DNA of 64,000 bases from Erysipelotrichaceae bacterium 66202529 (GTDB lineage: Bacteria > Bacillota_I > Bacilli_A > Erysipelotrichales > Erysipelotrichaceae): positions 124,001 to 188,000 of the forward strand of contig CP046174.1 in NCBI GenBank assembly GCA_017161075.1. The letters are read 5' to 3'. The notes beneath the pieces were generated by a model. The model did no database searches and had not been told where the DNA came from. It saw only the letters and a list, made by a program, of their open reading frames with translations. Each line of letters begins with the position of its first letter. Within the stretch, counting starts at the first letter, position 1. Of the stretch, positions 25,482 through 33,414 are shown one piece after another. The position numbers and the translations under genes are program-made.

Positions 25482-26390
25482 CTATTCTTCTCGATAGGTT
25501 GCGGCCATAAGTGTCATATTCCCCGTTATGCAGACCTCACTCTCACAAATCTGCAGAATACTCTCCCATTTGGTTACAGCTTTCCCATTCATCGTACCGT
25601 TGCCCTGAAGAACCGTATACACGTAGAAATCCGACTGCTGCAGCTTTATTGTGCCGTGCAGCTCGATTTTCATGAGGGTGAACACCTGCGGTTTATCAAT
25701 ATACACGAAGATACTGCATGCTTCTGACTGTATATAGGATAATGGCTGCTGGCTGCTTAGAATTTGCGGATAATAGATACATTCCGCTGCCTGCTCGATG
25801 TGCAGTGTTCTGGGTTTTCCCTGCTTATCTGTCCGATGATAATCATACAGGCGATATGTGATATCGGCTTGCCGTGTCAGCTCATAGATAAGATTTCCTT
25901 TTCCCACTGCATGAACCGTTCCGGGTTTCAGATAATAGAAATCACCGGTATGAGAAGGAAGGCGGATAACATCACGCTGGATTAGATTTTTTTCCGCTGC
26001 CTGTATAAGCTCTGCCTTTGTACGCCAGTGATGTCCCAGATAGAGGGAAGCATTCACACTGTCCACAACATACCATGCTTCCGGCTGAGCCTGTGTATGC
26101 GTGCTTTTTCCGGGATGAACCTGTATGGATAAATCATCCTGTGCATCCATGACATTCACGCGTAATGGAAAATCCTGACACGAGAGGTGAAAGAAATCGG
26201 GATGTGCTTTATAAAACTCTGAAAGCGTACAGCCTTCATCTGCCACCTGACAGTCACATGCTGGATGCGCACTTACACAGCTGATTTCACCAATAGAGCC
26301 TGTATCAGAAAGATGAAATTCCCTTGCGAGTAGATTTCCTCCCCATAAACGCTCATGACCAATCGGTTCTATCCGGTAGAGCGTTTTCAT
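25482..26390 (-). CDS. manA: mannose-6-phosphate isomerase, class I (ManA type)
   Basis: 302-residue zinc isomerase interconverting mannose 6-phosphate and fructose 6-phosphate. Type I motifs are visible: RLWGG near the start, LSIQVHP (zinc Gln and His), QPEAWYVVD (zinc Glu), and KPGTVHAVG (zinc His). The ATG at 26390 comes one base after the stop of the upstream gene. It belongs to the mannose-type PTS region and probably shares that region's GntR control through the promoter at 28.2 kb. Confidence 0.92.
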   Translation of the reverse strand: MKTLYRIEPIGHERLWGGNLLAREFHLSDTGSIGEISCVSAHPACDCQVADEGCTLSEFYKAHPDFFHLSCQDFPLRVNVMDAQDDLSIQVHPGKSTHTQAQPEAWYVVDSVNASLYLGHHWRTKAELIQAAEKNLIQRDVIRLPSHTGDFYYLKPGTVHAVGKGNLIYELTRQADITYRLYDYHRTDKQGKPRTLHIEQAAECIYYPQILSSQQPLSYIQSEACSIFVYIDKPQVFTLMKIELHGTIKLQQSDFYVYTVLQGNGTMNGKAVTKWESILQICESEVCITGNMTLMAATYREE

Positions 26391-26391
26391 G

Positions 26392-28158
26392 TCAGAAGCG
26401 AACAAAGGTTTTCATGACAGCAACCTCTTTACCCTCACTCTCTCCACAAGGCGTTATGGTATAGGATGTAATTGTTGCAGGAATACAGACACTTTCTGCG
26501 AAATGAATCACATAAGGTGCAAACTGACCATCAGGACTTTCTATCACAGCTTCCTTTCCACTGATTAAATTCAGGGCATTCGTCTCGCCATTGGTTGTAT
26601 GTGTTGTTTTTCCTGTCATCCAGATACGTCTGCACTCCAGATATTGCAGCTCACATAAACCTGTGCGCTCCTCCTTATGTACCTCATCCTCTTCGATAAG
26701 TACCGGATCACATGCACAATTTTCCTTAATCCAGTCTGTATGCTTATCCCACTGAATGTTTTTCATACCATGATCGATATGGACAGGTCTTGGTAATCCA
26801 TCCAAACCGATTCTTCCCCAGTCCCAAAGCTTAAAGGTGAAGATACAAGGGGATGATGAAATTTCAAGAACCATTGTATTCGCTCCGGAACAATGAACCG
26901 TTCCTGCAGGAATACTGAAATGATCGTGTTTTTTTGCGGGGAGCTTATTCGCATATTTAGTGGCAGGGAAATCCAGCTTTCCCTCTGCCGCAAGACGAAG
27001 ATCACGTTCCATATCCGCACGATTCGCCGTATCTGTCAGACCAAGATAGATGTAGGTTTCCTCGGGAGCACAATCCAGGTAATAATAGCTTTCATCCTGC
27101 GTAAAAGGCATAGCAAAATTCTGAATCATATATTGCTGGTTTGGATGCACCTGCAGAGACAGATTGCCTCCTTCCATGGTATCCAGAAAATCATAACGAA
27201 TCGGATATTCCGCTCCAAATCTCGCAAACCCTTTTTCCCCAATCAGCTGCTTTGGAAAGCGCTGCATAAGTGTATAGCCGGGAATATTTACATCTATATC
27301 CTGAAAGGTAATGGATACTTCATTTTCCTGAAATAACAGATTGTAGCTCCATGCATAATTGATTCTGTCCTTATCCTCAACATCACAGACCTCCTTCATC
27401 CACTGACCGCCCCACAGGCCCTCATCGAAGAAAGGAACAGTACGGAAGGGCTGTTGTAACAGCTGTGTTAAGCCATCGTCGAAAGCATCTCGGTCAATCA
27501 TGCGTGGATCATTATGCTTTACGGTATCCAGGTAGAAGTCAAAGTGATCATACAGGCTTTGCTTATGAACATTTCCGATTCTCCAATCGATAAAGTATCC
27601 GCGTTTGAATTTGCGAATGATATCCTCATTCGCATTATCGGTATGGAAATTTGGCAGATGCTCATGACGGTAACGCATTTGTATCTCCCATATGGTCATA
27701 TCAGCAAGTATCAGAATATCACTTTTCGCAATGTAATCGGCAGCAGTACCAATGATAAGTATCGTACCCTCTGCCTGCTGCACTTCCTGTCTTGCCTTTG
27801 CCAGCCGTTCAGGGTCAACGAGATCCATCCATTTGCCATAATAGGCGATTCCATATACACGGTCATCCGTTATATTGCGTTTGAGCAGCTCATAGATTTT
27901 ATCGTTATCATAGAAAATATCATCACTGTGAATGATTTTATCAAAGGAAATTCCTTCACATAAGCCCTGCTGTATTTCCTCCTGATCGACACCGATATAG
28001 CAATCCACACAAACTATGGTACGCTCGTTGTGGATTTTGCTTTTTATGCGTTCACAGACGCTCTGATAGCCTCTTACGGCCTGATTGTCGTGACCGTGAA
28101 TGACTGTTGTGGGGTGTTTTTCATAATTAGATGCTGATGTTAGATATTTCATATTCAT
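26392..28158 (-). CDS. fusion protein: kinase-like N-terminal domain plus class I mannose-6-phosphate isomerase-like domain
   Basis: 588 residues, about twice the length of ManA. The C-terminal half has class I phosphomannose isomerase motifs (LSLQVHPNQQYM, QDESYYYLD, IPAGTVHCSG, GLPRPVHIDHG). The N-terminal about 220 residues look like a uridine-kinase-type nucleotide domain (TIVCVDCYIGVDQEE ... SDILILADMTIWEIQMRYRHEHLPNF), but the Walker A GKS is replaced by CYIGVDQEE, so ATP binding is doubtful. It is co-transcribed with manA from the promoter at 28209-28237. Length argues for a regulated or bifunctional isomerase; the first domain's role is unknown. Confidence 0.82.
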   Translation of the reverse strand: MNMKYLTSASNYEKHPTTVIHGHDNQAVRGYQSVCERIKSKIHNERTIVCVDCYIGVDQEEIQQGLCEGISFDKIIHSDDIFYDNDKIYELLKRNITDDRVYGIAYYGKWMDLVDPERLAKARQEVQQAEGTILIIGTAADYIAKSDILILADMTIWEIQMRYRHEHLPNFHTDNANEDIIRKFKRGYFIDWRIGNVHKQSLYDHFDFYLDTVKHNDPRMIDRDAFDDGLTQLLQQPFRTVPFFDEGLWGGQWMKEVCDVEDKDRINYAWSYNLLFQENEVSITFQDIDVNIPGYTLMQRFPKQLIGEKGFARFGAEYPIRYDFLDTMEGGNLSLQVHPNQQYMIQNFAMPFTQDESYYYLDCAPEETYIYLGLTDTANRADMERDLRLAAEGKLDFPATKYANKLPAKKHDHFSIPAGTVHCSGANTMVLEISSSPCIFTFKLWDWGRIGLDGLPRPVHIDHGMKNIQWDKHTDWIKENCACDPVLIEEDEVHKEERTGLCELQYLECRRIWMTGKTTHTTNGETNALNLISGKEAVIESPDGQFAPYVIHFAESVCIPATITSYTITPCGESEGKEVAVMKTFVRF

Positions 28159-28208
28159 TCATCCTTTCCGCTCCAGCGTAGCTTTCAGCGTATGATCTTT
28201 ACGATTGC

Positions 28209-28237
28209 ATTATAGCATCGAACTATCATATTGTCTA
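28209..28237 (-). promoter_or_regulatory. promoter of the manA-type operon
   Basis: Minus-strand TAGACA (28237-28232), 17-nt spacer and TATAAT (28214-28209). The -35 lies inside the HutC-type operator at 28231-28242, so binding would block transcription. Confidence 0.65.
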
Positions 28238-28242
28238 TACAA
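28231..28242. promoter_or_regulatory. GntR/HutC-type operator, manA/IIA promoter region
   Basis: TTGTCTATACAA is the exact reverse complement of the site at 30875-30886. A second element TTGTATGTAA starts 20 bp later in both places. Both contain the GT-N-TA-N-AC core of HutC-subfamily operators. Confidence 0.7.
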
Positions 28243-28285
28243 AAATTAAATTGTATGTAAATTGAATAATATGTACAAACAAATA

Positions 28286-28314
28286 TTGACGAGTGACATA
28301 TTTCAAGGTATGAT
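28286..28314 (+). promoter_or_regulatory. promoter of the mannose-type EIIA gene
   Basis: TTGACG, 17-nt spacer, TATGAT. The operator pair lies 25-55 bp upstream of its -35. Confidence 0.7.
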
Positions 28315-28337
28315 GAGAAAAAGAGGAGGATGATAGG

Positions 28338-28766
28338 ATGACTGGTATACTTCTGATTTCACATGGCCCGCTGGCTCAGGGGCTTCGCGATTCTTACTGC
28401 TTTTTTAATGATGAGACATATCTGATGGATATTCTCTGTCTGCAGGAGGGGGATGATCCTGCAGGCTTTCATGAGAAGCTGTCTGTTAAATGTGATGCAT
28501 TGGATCAGGGAGACGGTGTTTTGATACTCAGCGATATCCCAGGAGGCTCACCGGCGAATCAGGCGCAGCTGCTGCAGGCACAGGGCACTCATGAAATCCG
28601 CATTATTGCAGGGTGTAATCTTATCATGGTGCTGGAAGCATATATGTCCAGAAACTTTATGAAGCTTCCACAGCTTTGTGAGCATTGTGTGAAAAAGGGG
28701 AAGGAGAGCATTATGGAGCTTTGCCCGGTAATCGAACAGGAAGCGGACAATGATGCAGAATTGTGA
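28338..28766 (+). CDS. PTS mannose-family EIIA
   Basis: 142 residues with the phosphorylated His9 in LLISHGPLAQGL and the DIPGGSPANQA motif typical of mannose-family IIA proteins. AGAGGAGG precedes ATG 28338. It is separated from the IIB-IIC-IID genes by a PHP gene and a convergent isomerase gene, but carries the same operator pair upstream, so it is taken as the IIA of that system. Confidence 0.9.
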   Translation: MTGILLISHGPLAQGLRDSYCFFNDETYLMDILCLQEGDDPAGFHEKLSVKCDALDQGDGVLILSDIPGGSPANQAQLLQAQGTHEIRIIAGCNLIMVLEAYMSRNFMKLPQLCEHCVKKGKESIMELCPVIEQEADNDAEL

Positions 28767-29695
28767 CTAGTATGGTAGATCTTCATTTGCATTCCAAATG
28801 GAGCATTGATGGTGAATACGAATGTACACAGCTTATACAAATAGCTAAAAAAGCAGGATTGAGAACAGTGGCTTTATGTGATCATAACAGTATGCAGGGA
28901 ATTGATACAATGCGTGAGGAAGGAAACAGGCACGGTGTTCATGTCATAGCTGCGATAGAATTTGATTCTCTGTTTCATGGTTATGAAACACATATCATCG
29001 GGTATGGACTGGATTATCATGCGCCGGTATTCCGGAATTTGCAGGAAGAAATCAACGCATTGGAATTCGCAGCATTTCGCAAAAAGGCACAGCTGCTGCA
29101 GGAGCTGTACCAGGTAGTTATGCCGTTAGAGTATCTTTTACACAGATGCGAGACAGAGAATCCATTTCAGGTTATTTACGGGACATTTCTGCAGCTTGCA
29201 CAACAAAAGGATATCCAGGAGCTGCGTCCGTATTTCACAGATGGGGAAAAGGCAGCGAATGCGGTTGTGGACTTTTATTGGGATGTTTGTTCCTATGGAA
29301 AAAAAGCATTTGTCCCTGTTCCTTATCCGGAAGCACAGGTTGTCATTGATCGTATTCATGCGTATGGCGGCATCGCAGTGCTTGCCCATCCTGGAGTTGC
29401 TTTTTATCACAGGGAGGAATTGCTGGATGAATTGTATCATGATGGCATCGACGGTATTGAGGTATTTACCACGTACCATGATGAAAAGGAACGGCAATTT
29501 TTTAAGACATATGCCCAAAAAAGAAAGCTCTTTATCAGCGGCGGCAGTGATTTTCATGGAAGCTATAAGCCTGATACCGTATGGGGGAGTTTGGTATGCA
29601 GGCAGAGGAGCAACCTTTGCTGGAGCCGTTATTGCGGCAGCTGTATACCTGTAATGAGTAGCTGGATATATTACAGGCAAGCAGAAATGAAATAA
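28763..29695 (+). CDS. PHP-domain metal-dependent phosphoesterase, probable 3'-end frameshift
   Basis: PHP hydrolase of the TrpH/YciV type. Metal motifs are VDLHLHSKWSIDG at the N-terminus, CDHNSMQG, AHPGVAF and GGSDFHGSYKP. Translation starts at GTG 28763, overlapping the preceding stop, or at ATG 28772. After the GGGGG run at 29584-29588 the frame turns into a Cys/Trp-rich tail unlike the rest. The +1 frame instead continues EFGMQAEEQPLLEPLL and stops at 29661 with normal codon use. A lost G or a sequencing error is therefore suspected. Probable role: dephosphorylating a nucleotide or sugar phosphate linked to the mannose-type PTS. Confidence 0.8.
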   Translation: MTSMVDLHLHSKWSIDGEYECTQLIQIAKKAGLRTVALCDHNSMQGIDTMREEGNRHGVHVIAAIEFDSLFHGYETHIIGYGLDYHAPVFRNLQEEINALEFAAFRKKAQLLQELYQVVMPLEYLLHRCETENPFQVIYGTFLQLAQQKDIQELRPYFTDGEKAANAVVDFYWDVCSYGKKAFVPVPYPEAQVVIDRIHAYGGIAVLAHPGVAFYHREELLDELYHDGIDGIEVFTTYHDEKERQFFKTYAQKRKLFISGGSDFHGSYKPDTVWGSLVCRQRSNLCWSRYCGSCIPVMSSWIYYRQAEMK

Positions 29696-29749
29696 TCTTT
29701 ATACGTCAGATTAGTGTAATTCACTTCAAAAAGATGAAACGATGGCAGT

Positions 29750-29808
29750 AAAAAAGCCCTGTATACGAATGATCCTTATCGGCTTTTCGTATCAGGGCAT
29801 CTTTTTTT
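29750..29808. terminator. bidirectional terminator between PHP and cupin-isomerase genes
   Basis: GCCCTG/CAGGGC continues into ATACGAA/TTCGTAT with one bulge. There are T-runs on both strands (CTTTTTTT and, on minus, TTTTTTA). Confidence 0.85.
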
Positions 29809-29851
29809 GCCAAAGTTGTGAAATGATGCTTTTCCTTTTTTTGTATACAGC

Positions 29852-30604
29852 CTATTTCAGATAGTGAAAGGCTTCCGGATTTGCAATAAAATGAGCGTAT
29901 AAAGGAATCGAATCAACCGGATTATCCCATGGAACATCCTCAGCGTTTAACTGTGTGATTCCTATTTCATATCCCTGGTAATGCTCGTTTATGTTAAAAA
30001 CAGGCATTCCTTGAGCGCCCTCCATGACATACACAGGTGCTCCCTTTTTTTCCTTCAGATGTCCGTATTCACTATTGGCATCCTCGATAATCAGATCACC
30101 AAAAATAAATGGATCCTTTCCGGTATTGATGGATAGATGATAATAATCACTTGGTATGATAAGATAATCTCCCTTCTTAACCTTCAGCATGATGACCTGT
30201 ATGGATTGCTCTTTATAGGTAAACAGCTCAAAGAAACCTGTTCCCTGCAAAATTTCATAGGCTTCCATATGTCTTGTCTTTTTCACGGGGTGAATGCCAT
30301 GAATATGACCGTGAGCCTTCATCATCTCACCATGAATACTCTGCGGCATAAGAATGGTGTATTCATACCGGATGTGCTGTTCCTTGAAAATCGCTTTATG
30401 CGCCCTTCGATAAATACCGTTATACATATAATACAATGGATACTCATCCTCAAAGTCACTGGAATCGCGGAATAATTCACGCATATCCTTCATTCTGCGT
30501 ACAGCGATTTCCTCCACGACAGTATCAGGGGGAAGCTGCAGCTCTCTTGTTTCATCATTGAATATAGATGGTATTGTGGATGCTCTGCCAAAATCGTAGT
30601 TCAT
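29852..30604 (-). CDS. cupin-type glucose-6-phosphate isomerase
   Basis: 250-residue cupin isomerase of the archaeal-type PGI family, interconverting glucose 6-phosphate and fructose 6-phosphate. Metal ligands correspond to GHIH (His100, His102), Glu114 in MEAYEILQG, and His156 in PSDYYHLSIN. ATG 30604 is preferred to the longer 30643 start because AGGAGGT lies just before it. This non-homologous PGI type in a bacterium, beside a mannose-type PTS, suggests a dedicated step for the imported sugar. A perfect TTGACA -35 (30662-30657) and a cre-like site lie upstream. Confidence 0.85.
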   Translation of the reverse strand: MNYDFGRASTIPSIFNDETRELQLPPDTVVEEIAVRRMKDMRELFRDSSDFEDEYPLYYMYNGIYRRAHKAIFKEQHIRYEYTILMPQSIHGEMMKAHGHIHGIHPVKKTRHMEAYEILQGTGFFELFTYKEQSIQVIMLKVKKGDYLIIPSDYYHLSINTGKDPFIFGDLIIEDANSEYGHLKEKKGAPVYVMEGAQGMPVFNINEHYQGYEIGITQLNAEDVPWDNPVDSIPLYAHFIANPEAFHYLK

Positions 30605-30671
30605 AATATGACCTCCTATCATTTCTAATTTCATTATTATCATGCTGTGTTTTGATTGTCAACCAGCCTGA

Positions 30672-30685
30672 TTTTAGCGTTTTCA
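30672..30685. promoter_or_regulatory. candidate cre (CcpA) site
   Basis: On the minus strand TGAAAACGCTAAAA fits the cre consensus TGWAARCGYTWNCW at 13 of 14 positions. It lies just upstream of the -35 of the cupin isomerase gene, a position usually linked to activation. The rest of the 30605-30943 gap holds a weak stem (GACTAT/ATAGTC about 30750-30768) and the IIB promoter. Confidence 0.45.
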
Positions 30686-30874
30686 CATAGACAGGAGTGC
30701 AGTTTGTATAAGCTTTTTTACAATCAGAATGAGAAATCATAATAAAAAAAGACTATGTGTTTATAGTCTATTCATGGACAATGCGGAATTGTGTCTAAAA
30801 ATCAGACATAAAATATTTTTTCAAATTGACTGTACATTTCCTAAACGCATAACGAATTTATGAAATTTCAATTT

Positions 30875-30886
30875 TTGTATAGACAA
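30875..30886. promoter_or_regulatory. GntR/HutC-type operator, IIB-IIC-IID promoter
   Basis: TTGTATAGACAA, reverse complement of the 28231 site, with TTGTATGTAA at 30895-30904 at the same 20-bp spacing. It overlaps the -35 hexamer. Confidence 0.7.
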
Positions 30887-30908
30887 TAAAATAATTGTAT
30901 GTAATAAT
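30880..30908 (+). promoter_or_regulatory. promoter of mannose-type IIB-IIC-IID operon
   Basis: TAGACA, 17-nt spacer, AATAAT. The same TAGACA -35 within an identical operator is used by the manA-type operon on the other strand. Confidence 0.6.
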
Positions 30909-30943
30909 TTGATTAAGGTTAATACAAAAAGGAGGCTTACAGT

Positions 30944-31423
30944 ATGTCATTTGTTTTTACGAGAGTGGATGATCGGGCTATACATGGACAGACGGTTACC
31001 ATGTGGAGCAAGATTTTCCAGAACAACGGAATTCTGCTTGTCGATGATGAAATTTCAAACGATCCCACCATGCGTCAGATTTATAAGAATGCGGCAGTGG
31101 GTATGAAGGTTTACATCTATACCATCGAGCAGGCATTGATCAAGGCAAAGCAGGCTGCTGAGAGTGAGCGCAATTATATTCTGATTGCAAGGTCACCCAT
31201 CGTATTTGAAAAGCTGGAGAAAGGCGGTGTGAATATAGGCGAAAGAATTACCCTCGGTCCAGTTTCACAGGAGGAGGGAAGAACACTTCTGGCACAGTTT
31301 ACCGCACTGAATCATGAAGAAATTCAGGCATGTGAGTATCTTTCCGAAAAGGGTAAGGATATTGTGTTTCAGAATATTCCATCCACACAGGCTGTAGATT
31401 GGAAATCCATCCATCATAAATAA
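30944..31423 (+). CDS. PTS mannose-family EIIB
   Basis: 159-residue cytosolic IIB with the active His14 in RVDDRAIHGQ; the usual sequence is R-[LI]-IHGQ, so an Ala replaces Leu next to the site. AAAGGAGG precedes ATG 30944. It is phosphorylated by the IIA and hands phosphate to the sugar bound by IIC-IID encoded directly after. The sugar may be mannose, fructose, sorbose or an amino sugar; the neighbouring isomerases favour mannose or a mannose-like sugar. Confidence 0.92.
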   Translation: MSFVFTRVDDRAIHGQTVTMWSKIFQNNGILLVDDEISNDPTMRQIYKNAAVGMKVYIYTIEQALIKAKQAAESERNYILIARSPIVFEKLEKGGVNIGERITLGPVSQEEGRTLLAQFTALNHEEIQACEYLSEKGKDIVFQNIPSTQAVDWKSIHHK

Positions 31424-31446
31424 TTCATAGGAGAGGAGTGAGTATC

Positions 31447-32241
31447 ATGAGTATACTACAGGCAGTGCTGATTGCTCTGTTCAGCTATCTGGCAGCAGAG
31501 TGTGTACCGGTTCTAATGGGGGATTTTGGAGGTTACTATGTTTTAAGTAAGCCGCTTGCTTCCGGGCTGATCGTCGGCATCATTCTTGGGGATGTCTCTA
31601 CCGGTGTTACCGTAGGGGCTGCAGTACAGACAGTATATCTCGCTACAATGTCCGTTGGAGGCTCCATACAGACAGATATCGCAGTTGTCGCCTACCCTGC
31701 TGTTGCGCTGGGAGTAGTGTCCGGCGGGGATGCGAATGTATCCATCGCATTGGCAACGACGCTGGGTATTGTCGGTATTCTCATTTGGAACGGTATGGAA
31801 TTTTGTAATGTATTCTGGGGGAATATGGCAGTAAAGGCTGCGGAAAAAGGGGATTATAAGGGTGTTATAAAATATCATGTATTTGGCGCCCAGCTAACAA
31901 CCTTCCTGCTTCGCTTTGTGCCTGGCTTTCTTGTTTTGTATTTCGGTGCAGATTATGTAATCAGCCTGACGAATGCAGCACCTGCATGGACAATTCATGC
32001 ACTTGAAATTGTAGGCGGCGTTCTGCCTGCTGTTGGAATTACTATGATTACGAGTCTATTGATTAAGGATGGTACCTACTGGGTATATTTCCTGACAGGA
32101 TTTATTCTGATTACATATTTTGAATTGAGTATGGTTGCCGTTGCCGTGATTGCTGTAATCTTTGCGGTCATTGCCTATAAGCTGCTTGGCCGCTCCAACA
32201 GCGGGGATCAGGAGGAAGATGATATGGAGGTTGAATTCTGA
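31447..32241 (+). CDS. PTS mannose-family EIIC
   Basis: 264-residue membrane protein, multi-pass, with family hallmarks: GDFGGYYVLSKPLASGLIVGIILGD and GAAVQTVYLATMSVGGSIQTD. ATG 31447 is preferred because GAGAGGAG lies 8 bp upstream; the in-frame GTG at 31438 overlaps that site. Its stop codon overlaps the IID start (TGATG). It ends with an acidic cytoplasmic tail. Confidence 0.92.
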   Translation: MSILQAVLIALFSYLAAECVPVLMGDFGGYYVLSKPLASGLIVGIILGDVSTGVTVGAAVQTVYLATMSVGGSIQTDIAVVAYPAVALGVVSGGDANVSIALATTLGIVGILIWNGMEFCNVFWGNMAVKAAEKGDYKGVIKYHVFGAQLTTFLLRFVPGFLVLYFGADYVISLTNAAPAWTIHALEIVGGVLPAVGITMITSLLIKDGTYWVYFLTGFILITYFELSMVAVAVIAVIFAVIAYKLLGRSNSGDQEEDDMEVEF

Positions 32242-33044
32242 TGGAACAGAAAAAATTGAAAAAAGCTACCTTAATGAAAAGCTATTTAAACTGGTCATTC
32301 TTCCATCTGACATCTCTTGGCTTTGAACGAATGGAAGCATTCGGCTTTCTGCATAGCATGCTGCCTATTATCAAAGAGCTATACGGGGATGATAAGGAGG
32401 AAGAAATTAAGGCATTGAAGCGGCACAGTGTTTTCTATAATGTAGAGCCGATTCTGGGAAGTGTTGTCCCTGGCATTGTGGCTGCGCTTGAAGAAAATCG
32501 CGCAAACGGTGCTGAAATCGATGACGGGATGATTAACGGTGTCAAGGTGGGACTTATGGGGCCTTTATCAGGAATTGGTGACAGCTTCTTTCAGGGGCTG
32601 ATGTGTCCGATTTTCCTGAGTATCGGTATATCACTTGCGGCTGATGGAAGTATTGTAGGGCCTTTGTTTTATATCTTTACAATGTTTCCGTTGATCGTGG
32701 CATTCTCTTACATTGTCTATTTCCGGGGATATCGACTTGGAATTGAATCCGTGAATATGTTCCTTGGGAAAAATGCCAAACGTATTCAGGAGGCGTTCTC
32801 AATCCTTGGGTTGATTGTTACAGGTGCGATTGGTGCCAGCTTTGTGGCGTTAAGCGTGAATATTACGATTGTAAAGGATGTTACAGTACAGGGCTTTCTG
32901 GATGGAGTGTTCCCTTCCGTACTGCCGCTGCTTCTGTTAGTAGTAACCTGGATTTTGATGGTAAAGAAGCATGCCAAAGCGACGCATCTGATTATCATTT
33001 ATATTATACTGGCGTTTATCGGGGCATTTACAGGAATTATTTAG
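32241..33044 (+). CDS. PTS mannose-family EIID
   Basis: 267-residue membrane component with the N-terminal WSFFHLTSLGFERMEAFGF block and the LMGPLSGIGDSFFQG motif typical of IID proteins. C-terminal hydrophobic spans complete the channel with IIC. Translation is coupled to IIC through a TGATG overlap. It is the last gene of the operon, followed by a strong terminator. Confidence 0.93.
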   Translation: MEQKKLKKATLMKSYLNWSFFHLTSLGFERMEAFGFLHSMLPIIKELYGDDKEEEIKALKRHSVFYNVEPILGSVVPGIVAALEENRANGAEIDDGMINGVKVGLMGPLSGIGDSFFQGLMCPIFLSIGISLAADGSIVGPLFYIFTMFPLIVAFSYIVYFRGYRLGIESVNMFLGKNAKRIQEAFSILGLIVTGAIGASFVALSVNITIVKDVTVQGFLDGVFPSVLPLLLLVVTWILMVKKHAKATHLIIIYIILAFIGAFTGII

Positions 33045-33065
33045 GCTTTGATGAGTGCATAGCTA

Positions 33066-33118
33066 AAAAAAACTGTAGCGTTTAGAAGATTGTGATTCTT
33101 CAAACCGTTACAGTTTTC
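33066..33118 (+). terminator. terminator of the mannose-type PTS operon
   Basis: AACTGTAgCG...AGAAG folds on CTTC...CCGTTACAGTT with a few mismatches, flanked by A6 and TTTTC. It may also help on the minus strand for msrAB. The rest of 33119-33414 holds no supported gene. Confidence 0.65.
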
Positions 33119-33414
33119 TAATGTAAATGATATTTTATACAAGATTTATTATAAAAGAAAGGATATAAAATTCATTAAGAAAAGAGAATTGCATCATATT
33201 CTTATGAATACAGTGAACATGTTAGTTATTTGTTTGTCAATCCTTATACAAAAGTGCAATGTGATAAAGCGCATAACATCATACGTGTATGAAAAGAGAA
33301 TGAAGAAAAACAGGAATCACCATATACAAATGGATATATGCACTAGTAATGCAGAATTCAGGGAAACCCTTTTTTATAGCAATTTAAGCATATTCGCTGG
33401 TGGAAGGGAATTTT

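Noticed and set aside
25617..25632. HutC-type GT-N-TA-N-AC core inside manA
   Set aside because: Lies in coding sequence without the TTGT/ACAA flanks or a promoter; chance match.
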